The notes under the pieces: generated by a model
What the model was told of the DNA's origin: nothing
The model's database searches: none
What the model saw: only the letters and a program-made list of their open reading frames with translations
In this document: positions 1 through 9,096 of the stretch, one piece after another
Layout: the number at the start of each line of letters is the position of its first letter
How positions within the stretch are numbered: the stretch's first letter is position 1
Assembly: GCA_944381075.1 (NCBI GenBank)
Contig: CALWJT010000023.1
Location: 1-64,000, forward strand
Length of the DNA: 64,000 bases
Direction: 5' to 3'
Source of the DNA: an uncultured Clostridia bacterium
GTDB lineage: Bacteria > Bacillota > Clostridia > Oscillospirales > CAG-272
Program-made: the position numbers and the translations under genes

Positions 1-624
1 TTTACTGCCGTGCTGATGGCGATTATCCTTCTCATGTGCGTGACCCCGATCGGATATCTGCGCGCAGGTCCGGTTTCCATTACCTTCCTTGTGATCCCCG
101 TCGCGCTCGGCGCCATCCTTTTCGGACCGGTCGTGGGGCTGATCTTGGGAACCTTTTTCGGTGCGACCAGCTTTATGCAGTGCTTCGGACTTTTGAGCTT
201 TTACGGGGTCGATGCCTTCGGCGCGGCCTGCTTCTCGATCAATCCGGTGGGAACGATCGTGATGTGCTTTGTTCCGAGGATGCTGTTCGGCCTGCTTACC
301 GCTTACCTTTACCGTCTGTTCCGGCGACTGTTCGCCCGGTTCGACAGACAGAACATCCTGTCCTTTGCGGTTTCTTTCGTGGTGGGGACGGTTCTCCATA
401 CGGTGATGTTTGTCAGTGCGTTCGTGATTTTCTTCCGGAATGCGGATTTGTCGGTCGCGCTGGGAGATCAATATGTTCTTTCCACAAAGACGATTGTAGA
501 GGTGATCGGGATCTTTTTCACGACCAATGCCGTCATAGAGGCGGTGGCGTGCGGGGTCTTGGGAACGGCGGTCGCCAAGGCGCTTTCTGTTTTTCTGAAT
601 AAGAAGAATTTAGAAGGACGCTGA
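1..624 (+). CDS. ECF transporter S component (5'-partial)
   Basis: The reading frame is open from base 1, so the true start lies upstream of the window. The protein is very hydrophobic, with about five to six membrane segments. A segment rich in Gly/Pro/Val (FLVIPVALGAILFGPVVG) followed by GTFFGATSF resembles the substrate-binding S components of energy-coupling factor vitamin transporters. Such subunits sit in the membrane and pair with the EcfT/EcfA module to import vitamins. The substrate (pantothenate, riboflavin and others are possible) cannot be told from this fragment. A strong terminator follows directly. The family call is by pattern and fairly secure; the specificity is unknown. Confidence 0.75.
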   Translation, partial: FTAVLMAIILLMCVTPIGYLRAGPVSITFLVIPVALGAILFGPVVGLILGTFFGATSFMQCFGLLSFYGVDAFGAACFSINPVGTIVMCFVPRMLFGLLTAYLYRLFRRLFARFDRQNILSFAVSFVVGTVLHTVMFVSAFVIFFRNADLSVALGDQYVLSTKTIVEVIGIFFTTNAVIEAVACGVLGTAVAKALSVFLNKKNLEGR

Positions 625-637
625 GTCCTGTCGATTT

Positions 638-681
638 AAAAGGGGGGCCGTGCGGCGATGCCGCACGGCCCCCCTTTTTTT
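638..681. terminator. Bidirectional rho-independent terminator
   Basis: A perfect 14-bp GC-rich stem (642-655 with 661-674) is closed by a 5-nt loop. It is flanked by A residues on the left and seven T on the right. It lies between the convergent ECF gene and the deacetylase, so it can serve both strands. Confidence 0.95.
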
Positions 682-689
682 GTTTGTTT

Positions 690-1379
690 TCACTGGATGA
701 GCTCCGATACCGTGACAAATTCATACCCCATATCGAGAAGCTTCGGGATCAAAATTTTCAGCGCGTCGAGCGTGTGAGTGCCGCTTACGGTAAAATCATG
801 CATGAGGATAATGCTCCCATTTTTCACTTTTTTCAAAACCGTGCTCACGATTTGGTCGGTAGACGCTTTGGCCCAGTCGCGCGTATCGATGGTCCAGAGG
901 ATCACATCGTAATTCATCCTGCCTGCGACGTCGAGGATATCGCAGGTATAGGCGCCCTCCGGCGGACGGAAAACACGCGGGACGCATCCGGTCTTATCGA
1001 TCAGGATCTCCTCTGTGGAGATGATTTCTTTCTCGACAGTTTCCTTTTGACACCGGTATAGGCTTTTGTGGCTGTAGGTATGGTTCCCGATTTCGTGTCC
1101 TTCTTTTATTTCACGCCGGACAACCTCCGGATAAGCGGCGACATTCTGTCCGATCACGAAAAACGTTGCGTGGATCTGGTATTCCGCTAAAAGGTCGAGG
1201 ATCTTATCCGTTTTGGAGGGGTGAGGTCCGTCGTCAAAGGTAAGCGCGATCTTTTTGGAGTCGGGATTTCCGGAGAGGATGACGCCGTCCTCCGGATTCC
1301 AGACAAGCCCTGCCGCATGGGATGGCAGGCATCCTGCGAAAATGAACAGAGCGAGAAAAAAGGCGAGAGATTTTTTCAT
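690..1379 (-). CDS. Polysaccharide deacetylase (NodB domain), exported
   Basis: 229 aa with an N-terminal signal sequence (residues 1-23; a Cys at 17 could alternatively be a weak lipobox). The NodB homology domain shows TFDDGPH at 47-53 (catalytic base and metal Asp), the metal-binding His pair in NHTYSH at 99-104, RPPEG at 138-142, DTRDW near 165-169 and LMHD near 192-195. All canonical residues are present, so it is probably an active metal-dependent de-N-acetylase of peptidoglycan or another N-acetylated glycan at the cell surface. It lies downstream of, and in the same direction as, a second deacetylase at 1598-2371. The two are separated by about 220 bases holding a large palindrome, so they may not form one operon. 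Confidence 0.9.
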   Translation of the reverse strand: MKKSLAFFLALFIFAGCLPSHAAGLVWNPEDGVILSGNPDSKKIALTFDDGPHPSKTDKILDLLAEYQIHATFFVIGQNVAAYPEVVRREIKEGHEIGNHTYSHKSLYRCQKETVEKEIISTEEILIDKTGCVPRVFRPPEGAYTCDILDVAGRMNYDVILWTIDTRDWAKASTDQIVSTVLKKVKNGSIILMHDFTVSGTHTLDALKILIPKLLDMGYEFVTVSELIQ

Positions 1380-1487
1380 GGGATTCCTTTCTGAAATGTC
1401 GGATGCTGCGGCCGTATTCGACGGCGGGCCAAGTAAGAAAATTCAAATGGGCCGGTCCCGGCCGTCCCGACGCGGGCAGCATCGGAT

Positions 1488-1529
1488 TTTTTCTGCATGT
1501 CCCGCATACTTGCGGGACATGCAGAAAAA
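1488..1529. repeat. Perfect 19-bp inverted repeat with 4-nt loop
   Basis: Arms 1488-1506 and 1511-1529 are perfectly complementary around TACT. Both strands read T-run, stem, A-run, the opposite polarity to a rho-independent terminator. It lies between the two deacetylase genes (gap 1380-1597), which otherwise holds no ORF I can support. Confidence 0.8.
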
Positions 1530-1597
1530 GGGAGGGAGCTTCTTGGCTTTTCGCTGCGAAAAAAGAAAAAACACGCTTGCCGCAGTCGAAAAAGGCG

Positions 1598-2371
1598 TTA
1601 TTCCTTTGGACCTGCAAGCTCCGTCAGGGAGCCGAAGCGGTATCCCTCGGCCTCCCATGCGGTGAGAAGGTCGTCTAAGATGTCGGCGTTGGTTTTCGAG
1701 GTGGGATGCAGGAGCACGATAGCGCCGTTGTGGATGTTGTCCATCAGCAGCTTTTTCGCGTCCGCCGGGGCAGGCTGCTTGTTGTTGTCCCAGTCCGCGT
1801 AGGCGAGGCTCCAGAATACGGTCGTATAGCCGAGACGCTGTGCCAAAGCGAGATTTTCCTGATTGAATTTGCCCTCCGGCGGACGGTAGAATTTCGCCAT
1901 GTCATAGCCGGTTGTCTCTTTGTAGACGGATTCGAGTGCCGCGAGCTCCGCTTCAAATTCTGCATCGGACAGCTTTGTCATATCCTTATGGTGAGCGGTA
2001 TGGTTGCAGACGAGATGACCCTCCTCTGCCATGCGCAGAACAAGGTCCGTGTTGCGTTTGATAAGATTGTCGAGCACAAAAAAGGCGCCGGGCGCTTCAT
2101 GCTTTTTCAGAACATCGAGGATCCGTTCGACGTTGCCGTTCTCATAGCCGGCGTCAAAGGTGAGATAGATGACCTTTTCATCGGGGTCGGGCCCGATGTA
2201 AACGCCTCCGTAATCGCCGATAAAAGCCATTTGGGGCTCGACTTTCGGACGTGCATGGTTCTTTTCCCGCATACAATACCAGCTTTGCGCCGCATCTGCG
2301 AGAGCTGTCATGGAGAGCAGGAGGAAGAATGCGAGGAATGCACATAGGTATTTTGGTTTTTGCAGTTTCAT
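1598..2371 (-). CDS. pdaA: PdaA-like delta-lactam-biosynthetic de-N-acetylase
   Basis: 257 aa with an N-terminal signal peptide or anchor (hydrophobic 8-25, Ala-rich cleavage region). The metal-binding motif reads TFDAGYENG (71-79), the variant typical of sporulation PdaA enzymes rather than the common TFDDG. Also visible are HTAHH at 124-128, RPPEG at 163-167 and ADW near 192-194. PdaA removes the acetyl group from muramic acid residues so that the spore cortex delta-lactam can form, which germination enzymes need. This fits a spore-former and the SleC-like genes at 28.4-30.8 kb. Three GAACAAT-type motifs lie just upstream (2409-2455). The symbol is by homology. Confidence 0.85.
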   Translation of the reverse strand: MKLQKPKYLCAFLAFFLLLSMTALADAAQSWYCMREKNHARPKVEPQMAFIGDYGGVYIGPDPDEKVIYLTFDAGYENGNVERILDVLKKHEAPGAFFVLDNLIKRNTDLVLRMAEEGHLVCNHTAHHKDMTKLSDAEFEAELAALESVYKETTGYDMAKFYRPPEGKFNQENLALAQRLGYTTVFWSLAYADWDNNKQPAPADAKKLLMDNIHNGAIVLLHPTSKTNADILDDLLTAWEAEGYRFGSLTELAGPKE

Positions 2372-2408
2372 ATCGATTTCTCCGTAAAATGACTGGAAGC
2401 GAATGCAC

Positions 2409-2455
2409 GGAACAATATTTCCGGAACAATCGTTTCTCCTTATTCAACATTGTTC
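2409..2455. promoter_or_regulatory. GGAACAAT direct repeats plus an inverted copy upstream of pdaA
   Basis: GGAACAAT occurs at 2409-2416 and 2423-2430, 14 bases apart, and an inverted ATTGTTC lies at 2449-2455. All are within 90 bases of the pdaA start codon. The spacing suggests regulator binding sites; no regulator can be named. Confidence 0.35.
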
Positions 2456-2505
2456 GCAGGGAATTTGAAAATACACCCTGAAAATGTTTCATGTGTGGGA
2501 GACTC

Positions 2506-2534
2506 TTGCATGCTTTGTCAAAAAGCGGTATAAT
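2506..2534 (+). promoter_or_regulatory. Sigma-A promoter, trmL
   Basis: TTGCAT (2506-2511), a 17-bp spacer and TATAAT (2529-2534). The predicted start leaves a leader of about 160 nt before trmL. I see nothing recognisable in it. Confidence 0.7.
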
Positions 2535-2699
2535 AAAAAAACAGCTTTGCGTGCCCCTTGTCCGGAAAACGGTACCTTGCGAGCTGCATTTACGGTGTGT
2601 GGGGATTTTTTTGCGGTGCGCTTTCAGAACGCGGTTCGGGACAAACAAAAGACAAAAGCAGAAAATTAAATTGATTTTGACAAAAATAGGGAGATGGAT

Positions 2700-3218
2700 A
2701 TGACGAAAATTCACGTGGTGCTTGTGGAGCCGGAGATCCCGCAGAATACGGGAAATATCGCGAGGACCTGCTCTGCGACAGGGGCGGCGCTTCATCTTGT
2801 GCGTCCGCTCGGCTTTGAGATCGACGACCGGAAGCTCAAACGCGCAGGACTCGATTATTGGAACACGCTTGAGATCACCCTTTATGATTCTCTTGCGGAT
2901 TTCATGGCGCGGCATGAAAACGACAATCTGTGGTTTTTTACCACCAAAGCGAGCCGCATCTATACGGAGATCGATGCCGGAGAGGGTGAGGTCTATCTCG
3001 TTTTTGGAAAGGAGACGAAAGGACTTCCGGAGGAGCTGACCCTGTCGCATTATGAGCGCAGCGTCCGGATTCCGATGCTTGCGGATAAAAGGAGCCTGAA
3101 CCTTTCCAACAGCGCGGCCATCGCCGTCTATGAGGTGCTCAGACAGGACGGATTTGCAGGCTTCCGGACCGACGGCGGGCGTCTTGCCGCACTGCGGGAG
3201 CATCGCGGCGAGCGCTGA
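2700..3218 (+). CDS. trmL: tRNA (cytidine(34)-2'-O)-methyltransferase
   Basis: 172 aa SPOUT-family methyltransferase. Trm-knot motifs are clear: EPEIPQNTGNIAR near the N-terminus, LVFGKETKGLP in the middle and IPMLADKRSLNLSNSAAIAVYE at the C-terminal knot (shown in part: RSLNLSNSAAIAVYE). The enzyme uses SAM to methylate the wobble ribose of tRNA-Leu isoacceptors. The start at 2700 is preferred over the ATG at 2694 because the AGGGAG ribosome site (2688-2693) abuts 2694 and lies 6 nt from 2700. The length is typical. A short terminator follows at 3237-3256. Confidence 0.93.
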   Translation: MTKIHVVLVEPEIPQNTGNIARTCSATGAALHLVRPLGFEIDDRKLKRAGLDYWNTLEITLYDSLADFMARHENDNLWFFTTKASRIYTEIDAGEGEVYLVFGKETKGLPEELTLSHYERSVRIPMLADKRSLNLSNSAAIAVYEVLRQDGFAGFRTDGGRLAALREHRGER

Positions 3219-3236
3219 TCCGGCCGTTTCGGAAAC

Positions 3237-3256
3237 GCCCTGGAAGGGCATTTTTT
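3237..3256 (+). terminator. Weak terminator after trmL
   Basis: A 5-bp stem GCCCT/AGGGC with a 3-nt loop, followed by A and six T. Confidence 0.55.
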
Positions 3257-3317
3257 CAAAAAGTTCGCCTCTTTGGGAATTTGTTTACAATTTGGTATGG
3301 TAATTCGGCCAAAATAA

Positions 3318-3326
3318 TGGTATAAT
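3318..3326 (+). promoter_or_regulatory. Extended -10 promoter, secA
   Basis: TG-G-TATAAT, an extended -10 element, with no good -35. The predicted start at about 3333 gives a leader of about 100 nt that includes the hairpin at 3394-3412. Confidence 0.55.
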
Positions 3327-3393
3327 CATTCTGTTATAATGAAATTGAAGTTTTCATCATTTGACGCCGGTGCCTGTGCTTATCAGGCGGAAA

Positions 3394-3412
3394 CGGGCTT
3401 TGGCAAAGCCCG
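3394..3412 (+). promoter_or_regulatory. Hairpin just upstream of the secA ribosome site
   Basis: A perfect 8-bp stem CGGGCTTT/AAAGCCCG with a GGC loop. Its right arm ends 2 nt before the AGGAGAAAGGAA ribosome site of secA. It could affect access to that site; no T-run follows, so it is not a terminator. Confidence 0.5.
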
Positions 3413-3432
3413 TCAGGAGAAAGGAACGAACA

Positions 3433-6165
3433 ATGTCGCTTGCAGATAAATTATTTGGGACCTACAGTGAAAGACAGATCAAAAAGATAAATCCGATCGT
3501 GGAAAAAATAGAAGCGCTTGCGGATACCTATTCCGCCATGGAGGACGGGGAGCTGCGCTGCGTGACGGACAAACTCCGCGCCCGCCTCGACGCAGGGGAA
3601 ACGCTGGACGATATCCTGCCGGACGCGTTTGCCGCAGTGCGCGAGGCGGCGGACCGCGTGCTGGGCAAGCGGCCGTTCCATGTGCAGCTCATCGGCGGTG
3701 TCATCCTGCATCAGGGACGTATCGCGGAAATGAAGACCGGCGAGGGCAAGACGCTTGTCGCGACGATGCCAGCCTATCTCAATGCGCTTGCCGGCCGCGG
3801 CGTGCATATCGTAACGGTAAACGACTATCTGGCACGCCGCGACAGCGAGGAGATGGGCAAGGTCTACGGCTTCCTTGGACTGAAAACGGGACTGATCGTG
3901 CATGGGCAGTCCTCCGCGGAAAAGCGCGAGGCGTATGCGGCGGATATTACTTACGGCACCAACAATGAGATCGGATTCGACTACCTGCGTGACAACATGG
4001 TGATCTATAAGGAGGAGCTGACCCAGCGCGGCTATGCGTTTGCGATCGTGGACGAGGTCGATTCCATTCTCATCGACGAGGCGCGCACGCCGCTTATCAT
4101 CTCCGGGCGCGGCGCCCAGTCCAACGAGCTTTATCAAAAGGCGGAAAGCTTTGTGCGCGGACTGCGTGCCCGCAGGGTCAAGGAAATGGATACCAAATCC
4201 GACAACGAGGACGTGGAGGAGGACTATATCGTCGACGAGAAGGCGAAGCGCACGGTCCTCACGCGCCACGGCGTGGAAAAAGCGGAGGCCTTCTTCGGAC
4301 TTGAGAATCTTTCGGATCCTGAGAACGTCACGATCAACCATCATATCATGCAGGCCCTGCATGCGCACGGCATCATGAAGCGGGATGTGGACTATGTCGT
4401 GACACAGGACGGCAAGGTGCTCATTGTCGATTCCTTCACGGGGCGCATTATGCCCGGACGCCGCTTTTCAGACGGGCTCCATCAGGCGATCGAGGCGAAG
4501 GAGAACGTCAAGATTCAAAACGAGAACCAGACGCTCGCGACCATCACCTTCCAGAATTTCTTCCGTCTTTACCATAAGCTTTCCGGCATGACGGGAACCG
4601 CGCTGACCGAGGAAAACGAATTCCGCGAGATTTACGGGCTCGACGTCATCGAGGTTCCGACCAACCGTCCCATGATCCGGCGGGATCATCACGACATCGT
4701 TTATAAGAATCAGGCGGGAAAATACCGCGCTATCATTTCGCAGATCGAGGAATGCCACAAGAAAGGGCAGCCAGTGCTCGTCGGGACCATTTCCGTCGAC
4801 AAATCCGAATATCTTTCCTCTCTGCTGAAAAAGCACGGCATCCCGCACAATGTGCTCAATGCCAAGCAGCATGAAAGAGAGGCGGAGATCGTAGCCCAGG
4901 CCGGCAAGCTCGGCGCCGTCACGATCTCGACCAATATGGCGGGACGCGGCACCGATATCATGCTCGGAGGAAATCCGGAGTTCCTCGCGAGGACCGATCT
5001 CAAGAAAAACGGCTACAGCGAGGAGGAGATCGTTCTCGCGACCGGCATGTCCGACAAGATCGACGAGCGGTGCGCCGAAGCGCGCGCTCTTTATCATGAG
5101 AGATTGGAAAAATATAAGGCGGAGATCGCGCCGGAGGCGGACCGCGTGCGCGCGGCAGGCGGGCTTTTCATCCTCGGTACGGAGCGGCATGAGAGCCGGC
5201 GGATCGACAATCAGCTGCGCGGACGCTCCGGACGTCAGGGGGATCCCGGCGAGAGCCGGTTCTATCTGTCGCTGGAGGACGACCTCATGCGCCTGTTCGG
5301 CAGCGAACGGATCCTTGGGATCATCGATCGGCTCGGCCTCGAGGAGGACCAGCCGATCGATGCGAAAATTTTATCAAATTCCATCGAGAGCGCACAGAAG
5401 CGTCTGGAGGGCGAAAACTTCAACCGCCGCAAGACCGTTCTGGAGTACGACGACGTGATGAACCAGCAAAGGAACGTCATCTATAAGCAGCGCAGGGAGG
5501 TCCTCGACGGGGAGGACGTCAGCGCAACGGTCCGCAGCATGCTGGAAAAGGCTGTCACAGAAAAGCTGGACCTTGCGGCAGGGGAGAACGGCTTTGACCC
5601 GGAGGCGGCAAGAGAGTCGCTGCTCTGGATCACGACGGCCGAGGATTTCCATGAGGGCGTGACAAGGCAGGAGCTGGAAAAGACGCTGCTCGACCGTGTC
5701 CATGCGCTTTATGAAAGACAGGAGACCGTATTCGGAGAACGGATGCGCGAGCTTGAACGGGTCGCGCTGCTGCGCGCCGTCGATACCAACTGGATGGCGC
5801 ATCTTGACGCGATGGACGATCTGCGCGACGGCGTGGGGCTCAATGCCTATGCGCAGCGCAATCCCCTGACGGAATACCGCATCGCTTCCGGCGAGATGTT
5901 CGACGATATGATCGACAAGATCCGCACGGATACGGCGCGGATGGTATTGTTTGCAAAGCCTGCGGAGGAGCTTCGCCGGCGTGAGGTCGCAAAGCAGAAA
6001 ACGGCGGAGCTTGCATCCGTCGGCGGGGAAAAGGAAAAGCCTCGTCCGGTTGTGCGCCGCGCGTCCGAGAAGGTGGGCCGCAACGATCCGTGTCCGTGCG
6101 GGAGCGGAAAAAAATATAAGCAGTGCTGCGGCAGACCGGGCGGCGGTGCGGATGCGCAGAACTAA
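3433..6165 (+). CDS. secA: Preprotein translocase ATPase SecA
   Basis: 910 aa. The start is the ATG at 3433, after AGGAGAAAGGAA, which gives the usual SecA N-terminus ([15 protein letters not shown]). Walker A is in [13 protein letters not shown], the DEAD-like Walker B is [12 protein letters not shown], then the preprotein-binding region, helicase motifs [13 protein letters not shown] and [11 protein letters not shown], the helical scaffold and a C-terminal zinc-binding SEC-C tail ([13 protein letters not shown]) that contacts SecB or phospholipid. SecA drives Sec-dependent secretion at SecYEG using ATP. It is full length. A hairpin precedes the ribosome site. It stands alone, followed by membrane proteins and signal peptidase I, which acts later in the same export path. 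Confidence 0.98.
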   Translation: MSLADKLFGTYSERQIKKINPIVEKIEALADTYSAMEDGELRCVTDKLRARLDAGETLDDILPDAFAAVREAADRVLGKRPFHVQLIGGVILHQGRIAEMKTGEGKTLVATMPAYLNALAGRGVHIVTVNDYLARRDSEEMGKVYGFLGLKTGLIVHGQSSAEKREAYAADITYGTNNEIGFDYLRDNMVIYKEELTQRGYAFAIVDEVDSILIDEARTPLIISGRGAQSNELYQKAESFVRGLRARRVKEMDTKSDNEDVEEDYIVDEKAKRTVLTRHGVEKAEAFFGLENLSDPENVTINHHIMQALHAHGIMKRDVDYVVTQDGKVLIVDSFTGRIMPGRRFSDGLHQAIEAKENVKIQNENQTLATITFQNFFRLYHKLSGMTGTALTEENEFREIYGLDVIEVPTNRPMIRRDHHDIVYKNQAGKYRAIISQIEECHKKGQPVLVGTISVDKSEYLSSLLKKHGIPHNVLNAKQHEREAEIVAQAGKLGAVTISTNMAGRGTDIMLGGNPEFLARTDLKKNGYSEEEIVLATGMSDKIDERCAEARALYHERLEKYKAEIAPEADRVRAAGGLFILGTERHESRRIDNQLRGRSGRQGDPGESRFYLSLEDDLMRLFGSERILGIIDRLGLEEDQPIDAKILSNSIESAQKRLEGENFNRRKTVLEYDDVMNQQRNVIYKQRREVLDGEDVSATVRSMLEKAVTEKLDLAAGENGFDPEAARESLLWITTAEDFHEGVTRQELEKTLLDRVHALYERQETVFGERMRELERVALLRAVDTNWMAHLDAMDDLRDGVGLNAYAQRNPLTEYRIASGEMFDDMIDKIRTDTARMVLFAKPAEELRRREVAKQKTAELASVGGEKEKPRPVVRRASEKVGRNDPCPCGSGKKYKQCCGRPGGGADAQN

Positions 6166-6211
6166 AGCGGCATAAAATAGAGCCGGCGGTGCCGGCAGGG
6201 GGATGGTTTCA

Positions 6212-6883
6212 ATGGGCTTTGGATGGATGTTTCTCGGGTATTTTCTGCTGCTGAAAACCAATTTCGAGGTTTTCGGCGTCCCGGTCGATATTACGCCGGA
6301 CATCATCGGCTTTCTTCTGATGACGCGGGGCTTTTCTGTCGCTTCCCGGTACTGCGGATGCTTCCGCTTGACGAGGATGCTGTCTATTGCCGGGATCCCG
6401 GCGTCCGGCATCGTGATCTTTCTCAATACCGCGAGTGCGCTCTCGCTGTTTACGCTGTCGGAAACGGTGGCGGCGGTGCTTTCCTTTGCCTATTCCTTTT
6501 TCCTTTTGATTTTTACGCTTTGCTTTTTGCGTTCGCTTTATCAGATCACAGAGCAAACGGGCCTCGACCGTCTGAGAAAAAAATCGGTCCGGTGCATGGT
6601 CTATACGGTGATCTTGTTTTTCGTCGAGCACGCGCTCAGCAGCCTTTTGGAAATGTTCGGCGCGGACCCCGCCGCGTGGCGCGCACCGGCGTTTGAAATG
6701 CTTGCCGGCGCGATCTATATCCTTGTCAACGTTTCGCTTATCTTTTCCTGCTATATGTGGATCTGCCTCGAGGGGGATGAGGATATGCCGGATACGAGAA
6801 AGCACCGGTACAAAACGCCGTTCGATTATTATGAAAAAAGAAAAAAAGAGGACGGCGAGCCGAAAAAGAACAGGCGCAAATAA
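6212..6883 (+). CDS. Multi-pass membrane protein, paralog of the next gene
   Basis: 223 aa, about six membrane segments and a basic, hydrophilic C-terminal tail rich in Lys/Arg (last 35 residues). The family was not recognised. The N-terminus, with a Gly-rich hydrophobic stretch followed by DITPDIIGFLLMTRG, matches the beginning of the next protein (DVLPDVAGYLLILKG), so the two look like diverged tandem paralogs. ATG 6212 is preferred to 6203 because the AGGGGG site lies right against the earlier codon. It sits between secA and the lepB-rbgA run on the same strand. The function is unknown. Confidence 0.75.
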   Translation: MGFGWMFLGYFLLLKTNFEVFGVPVDITPDIIGFLLMTRGFSVASRYCGCFRLTRMLSIAGIPASGIVIFLNTASALSLFTLSETVAAVLSFAYSFFLLIFTLCFLRSLYQITEQTGLDRLRKKSVRCMVYTVILFFVEHALSSLLEMFGADPAAWRAPAFEMLAGAIYILVNVSLIFSCYMWICLEGDEDMPDTRKHRYKTPFDYYEKRKKEDGEPKKNRRK

Positions 6884-6921
6884 CGGCTGGAGATTCTGCG
6901 AGAGGGGGAACAAACAACGGA

Positions 6922-8484
6922 ATGAATATCGGATACTTGATCGCCGGCTGCGTTTTTTTGTTCAATCCGACGGTCAATCTGATCGATGTGCTGCCGGATG
7001 TTGCCGGATATCTTCTGATTTTGAAAGGGCTTTACCGGCTTTCCGATTTGAACGGCAAAATCAAAACGGCAAGACAGAAATTCAAGGCCGCGGTCTGGAT
7101 TTCCTTGGGCGAACTCTTGGCGATGCTGATGATCCCCATCCTCGACGCGACATGGTATCTGATCCTTTCCTTTGTATTCGGGGTCTTGAAGCTGATCTAT
7201 CTGATTCCCGCATTTGTCAATCTTTTTGAGGGAATTTCCTATCTTGAGCTGCGGTATACCCATCATAAAGCGCGTCGGGAGAGCGCTGCAAAACCCCGCT
7301 TCGGCGGTGTTTTCGACAAAACGGAATTTGAATCCGGCACAGCGTATTTTGAACTTTATGAGAAAAAAAACGCGCCGAACTCCGCACCGTTTTTCGAGCG
7401 CGGCATTTCCTTTTCGGGGGGAGATGAGCGGCTGTGCATCGCGGATGCCGGTTTTTCCTCCCGCAACCGGGACAAAACGGTCTACCTGTATGGATCAGAT
7501 GAGGCGCGCATCATGAGCGTCGTTTTTGTGATTGTTCATGTCGTATGCGCATGCCTGCCGGAATTCACGGCGATTGCCGGTACGGGCGGCGGCTATGTGA
7601 CCGCGGATCCGATGGATTTTACCGGCTTGCGGACGGTTCTTGCGCTTTTCCTTGCGGGGATCTCTGCCGTTATCGGCATTCTTTGGCTTGTCCGTATGCT
7701 CCGTTATTTCAACGGATTCCGTCGGGACCGCCGCTTTGTTTCGGCGCTTGAGGAAAAATATGCGGCCGAAATCGTACCGGACGGCCTGCTCTGGACAGGG
7801 CGGAAAACGCGCGCATTCTGTACGCTTTGCGTGGGCGCCTTTGCTTTTTTCCTGTGTCTGCCGATCAGCGGCGTCAGTCTCGGAGGACATCTTATCGATT
7901 CGTTCTATTTTGTGCCGGAATTTATGTGGGGCGTTGTGATGCTGTTCGCCTTCCGCGGAGCGGGCGAATATGCGCCGCGCCGCCGTGCTGCGTCGGGAAA
8001 GACGGCGCTGTTTATCGTTTTTTCCGCTGCGGCCTATGTACTGCTTGCTCTTTATTCCGCAAGATTTGCGGGAAGCGCTTTTCCCTACGAGGAGGAGGGC
8101 TTCGTTCCGGTATATATCGCGTTTTTGATCTGCTTTGTATTGGCTTTCCTCATGTTTTCTCTTGTGGTTCCGGAAAAAAAGCGCGTTTACCTGAGGCTGG
8201 CGCAGCGGTGTACGGAGATGTCCTCAGCGGGGCTTTTTGAAATGTCAGAGCAAAAGCAGGAGGAGCGGTTGACAGCGCTCACCCGAAGGATCAGGCGATA
8301 TGCCGCTTTGGAATATATATATGCGGGTGTCAGCGTTATCTGCATGGCGGCCGTCCCGTTCGGCGTGGAATCGGAGCTTTTGGCGCTTTCCTGGTTTTTC
8401 CGCTTGATGTTTGGGGTGGTTTTGATGATCTATGCCGCGGCGATCGCGGGAAATCTTCACGATGAGCTGGAAAGGGTGATATAA
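6922..8484 (+). CDS. Large multi-pass membrane protein, unknown function
   Basis: 520 aa. The first ~110 residues resemble the preceding protein (PD-x-x-GYLLxxKG signature, then several hydrophobic helices). A hydrophilic, probably cytosolic linker spans residues 110-195, followed by about eight more membrane segments. No enzymatic motif is visible. It ends 2 nt before the signal peptidase gene, so it is probably co-transcribed with lepB and may work at the membrane with it, but that is inference only. The ribosome site (GAGGGGG at 6902-6908) is 13 nt from the start, longer than usual. Confidence 0.75.
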   Translation: MNIGYLIAGCVFLFNPTVNLIDVLPDVAGYLLILKGLYRLSDLNGKIKTARQKFKAAVWISLGELLAMLMIPILDATWYLILSFVFGVLKLIYLIPAFVNLFEGISYLELRYTHHKARRESAAKPRFGGVFDKTEFESGTAYFELYEKKNAPNSAPFFERGISFSGGDERLCIADAGFSSRNRDKTVYLYGSDEARIMSVVFVIVHVVCACLPEFTAIAGTGGGYVTADPMDFTGLRTVLALFLAGISAVIGILWLVRMLRYFNGFRRDRRFVSALEEKYAAEIVPDGLLWTGRKTRAFCTLCVGAFAFFLCLPISGVSLGGHLIDSFYFVPEFMWGVVMLFAFRGAGEYAPRRRAASGKTALFIVFSAAAYVLLALYSARFAGSAFPYEEEGFVPVYIAFLICFVLAFLMFSLVVPEKKRVYLRLAQRCTEMSSAGLFEMSEQKQEERLTALTRRIRRYAALEYIYAGVSVICMAAVPFGVESELLALSWFFRLMFGVVLMIYAAAIAGNLHDELERVI

Positions 8485-8486
8485 AA

Positions 8487-9080
8487 ATGGAGGAAAACAA
8501 AATCTCAGAAGAGGCAGTGCCGGCTCCCGTCCGAAAAAAGCCGTCGCTTCTCGAAAATATTTACGATTGGTTTGAGGTGATCTGCGTTGCAGCCGTCATC
8601 GTTGTTTTGATTTTCACTTTTTTGGGACGTATGGCGACCGTGACGGGAACGTCCATGTCGGATACGCTTGCAGACGGAGACCGTCTGATCGTGACCAATC
8701 TTTTTTACACGCCGCAGCGCTACGATATCGTCGTCGTGCAGAAAAAGGACGGATTCTATTCCGACGAGCTGCTGGTCAAGCGCATCATTGCGACGGGAGG
8801 GGAAACCATCACCTTTGATTTTGATAACTGGACGGTGACAGTAGACGGAATCACGCTTTATGAGCCGTATGTCAAGCGGATATTCGGCAGCATGGAAAGG
8901 GAAGACATCGACGGATATACTGTGACGGTGCCGGAGGGCTGCTATTTTGTCATGGGAGACAACCGCAACGGGTCCACGGACAGCCGCTCAGACCTTGTCG
9001 GCTTTGTCGAGGAAAGCGAGATCGTAGGACACGCGGTGTTCCGGCTGTTTCCGCTGAACGCGATCGGAACGCTGGACTGA
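8487..9080 (+). CDS. lepB: Signal peptidase I
   Basis: 197 aa, Sip-type single-span enzyme. A cytosolic N-terminus is followed by one membrane helix (about 30-48). The catalytic Ser lies in GTSMSDTL (Ser56) and the Lys in LLVKRIIATGGE (Lys98); box E, MGDNRNGSTDSR, is near residue 155. It cleaves signal peptides from proteins exported by Sec. The start is 2 nt downstream of the previous stop, which suggests translational coupling. The length is typical of Gram-positive enzymes. Confidence 0.95.
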   Translation: MEENKISEEAVPAPVRKKPSLLENIYDWFEVICVAAVIVVLIFTFLGRMATVTGTSMSDTLADGDRLIVTNLFYTPQRYDIVVVQKKDGFYSDELLVKRIIATGGETITFDFDNWTVTVDGITLYEPYVKRIFGSMEREDIDGYTVTVPEGCYFVMGDNRNGSTDSRSDLVGFVEESEIVGHAVFRLFPLNAIGTLD

Positions 9081-9096
9081 ACGGAAAGGAATCGTT

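Noticed and set aside
2484..2703. Short plus-strand ORFs in the trmL leader
   Set aside because: No ribosome sites, Arg/Cys-rich chance frames; the stretch is better read as a leader.
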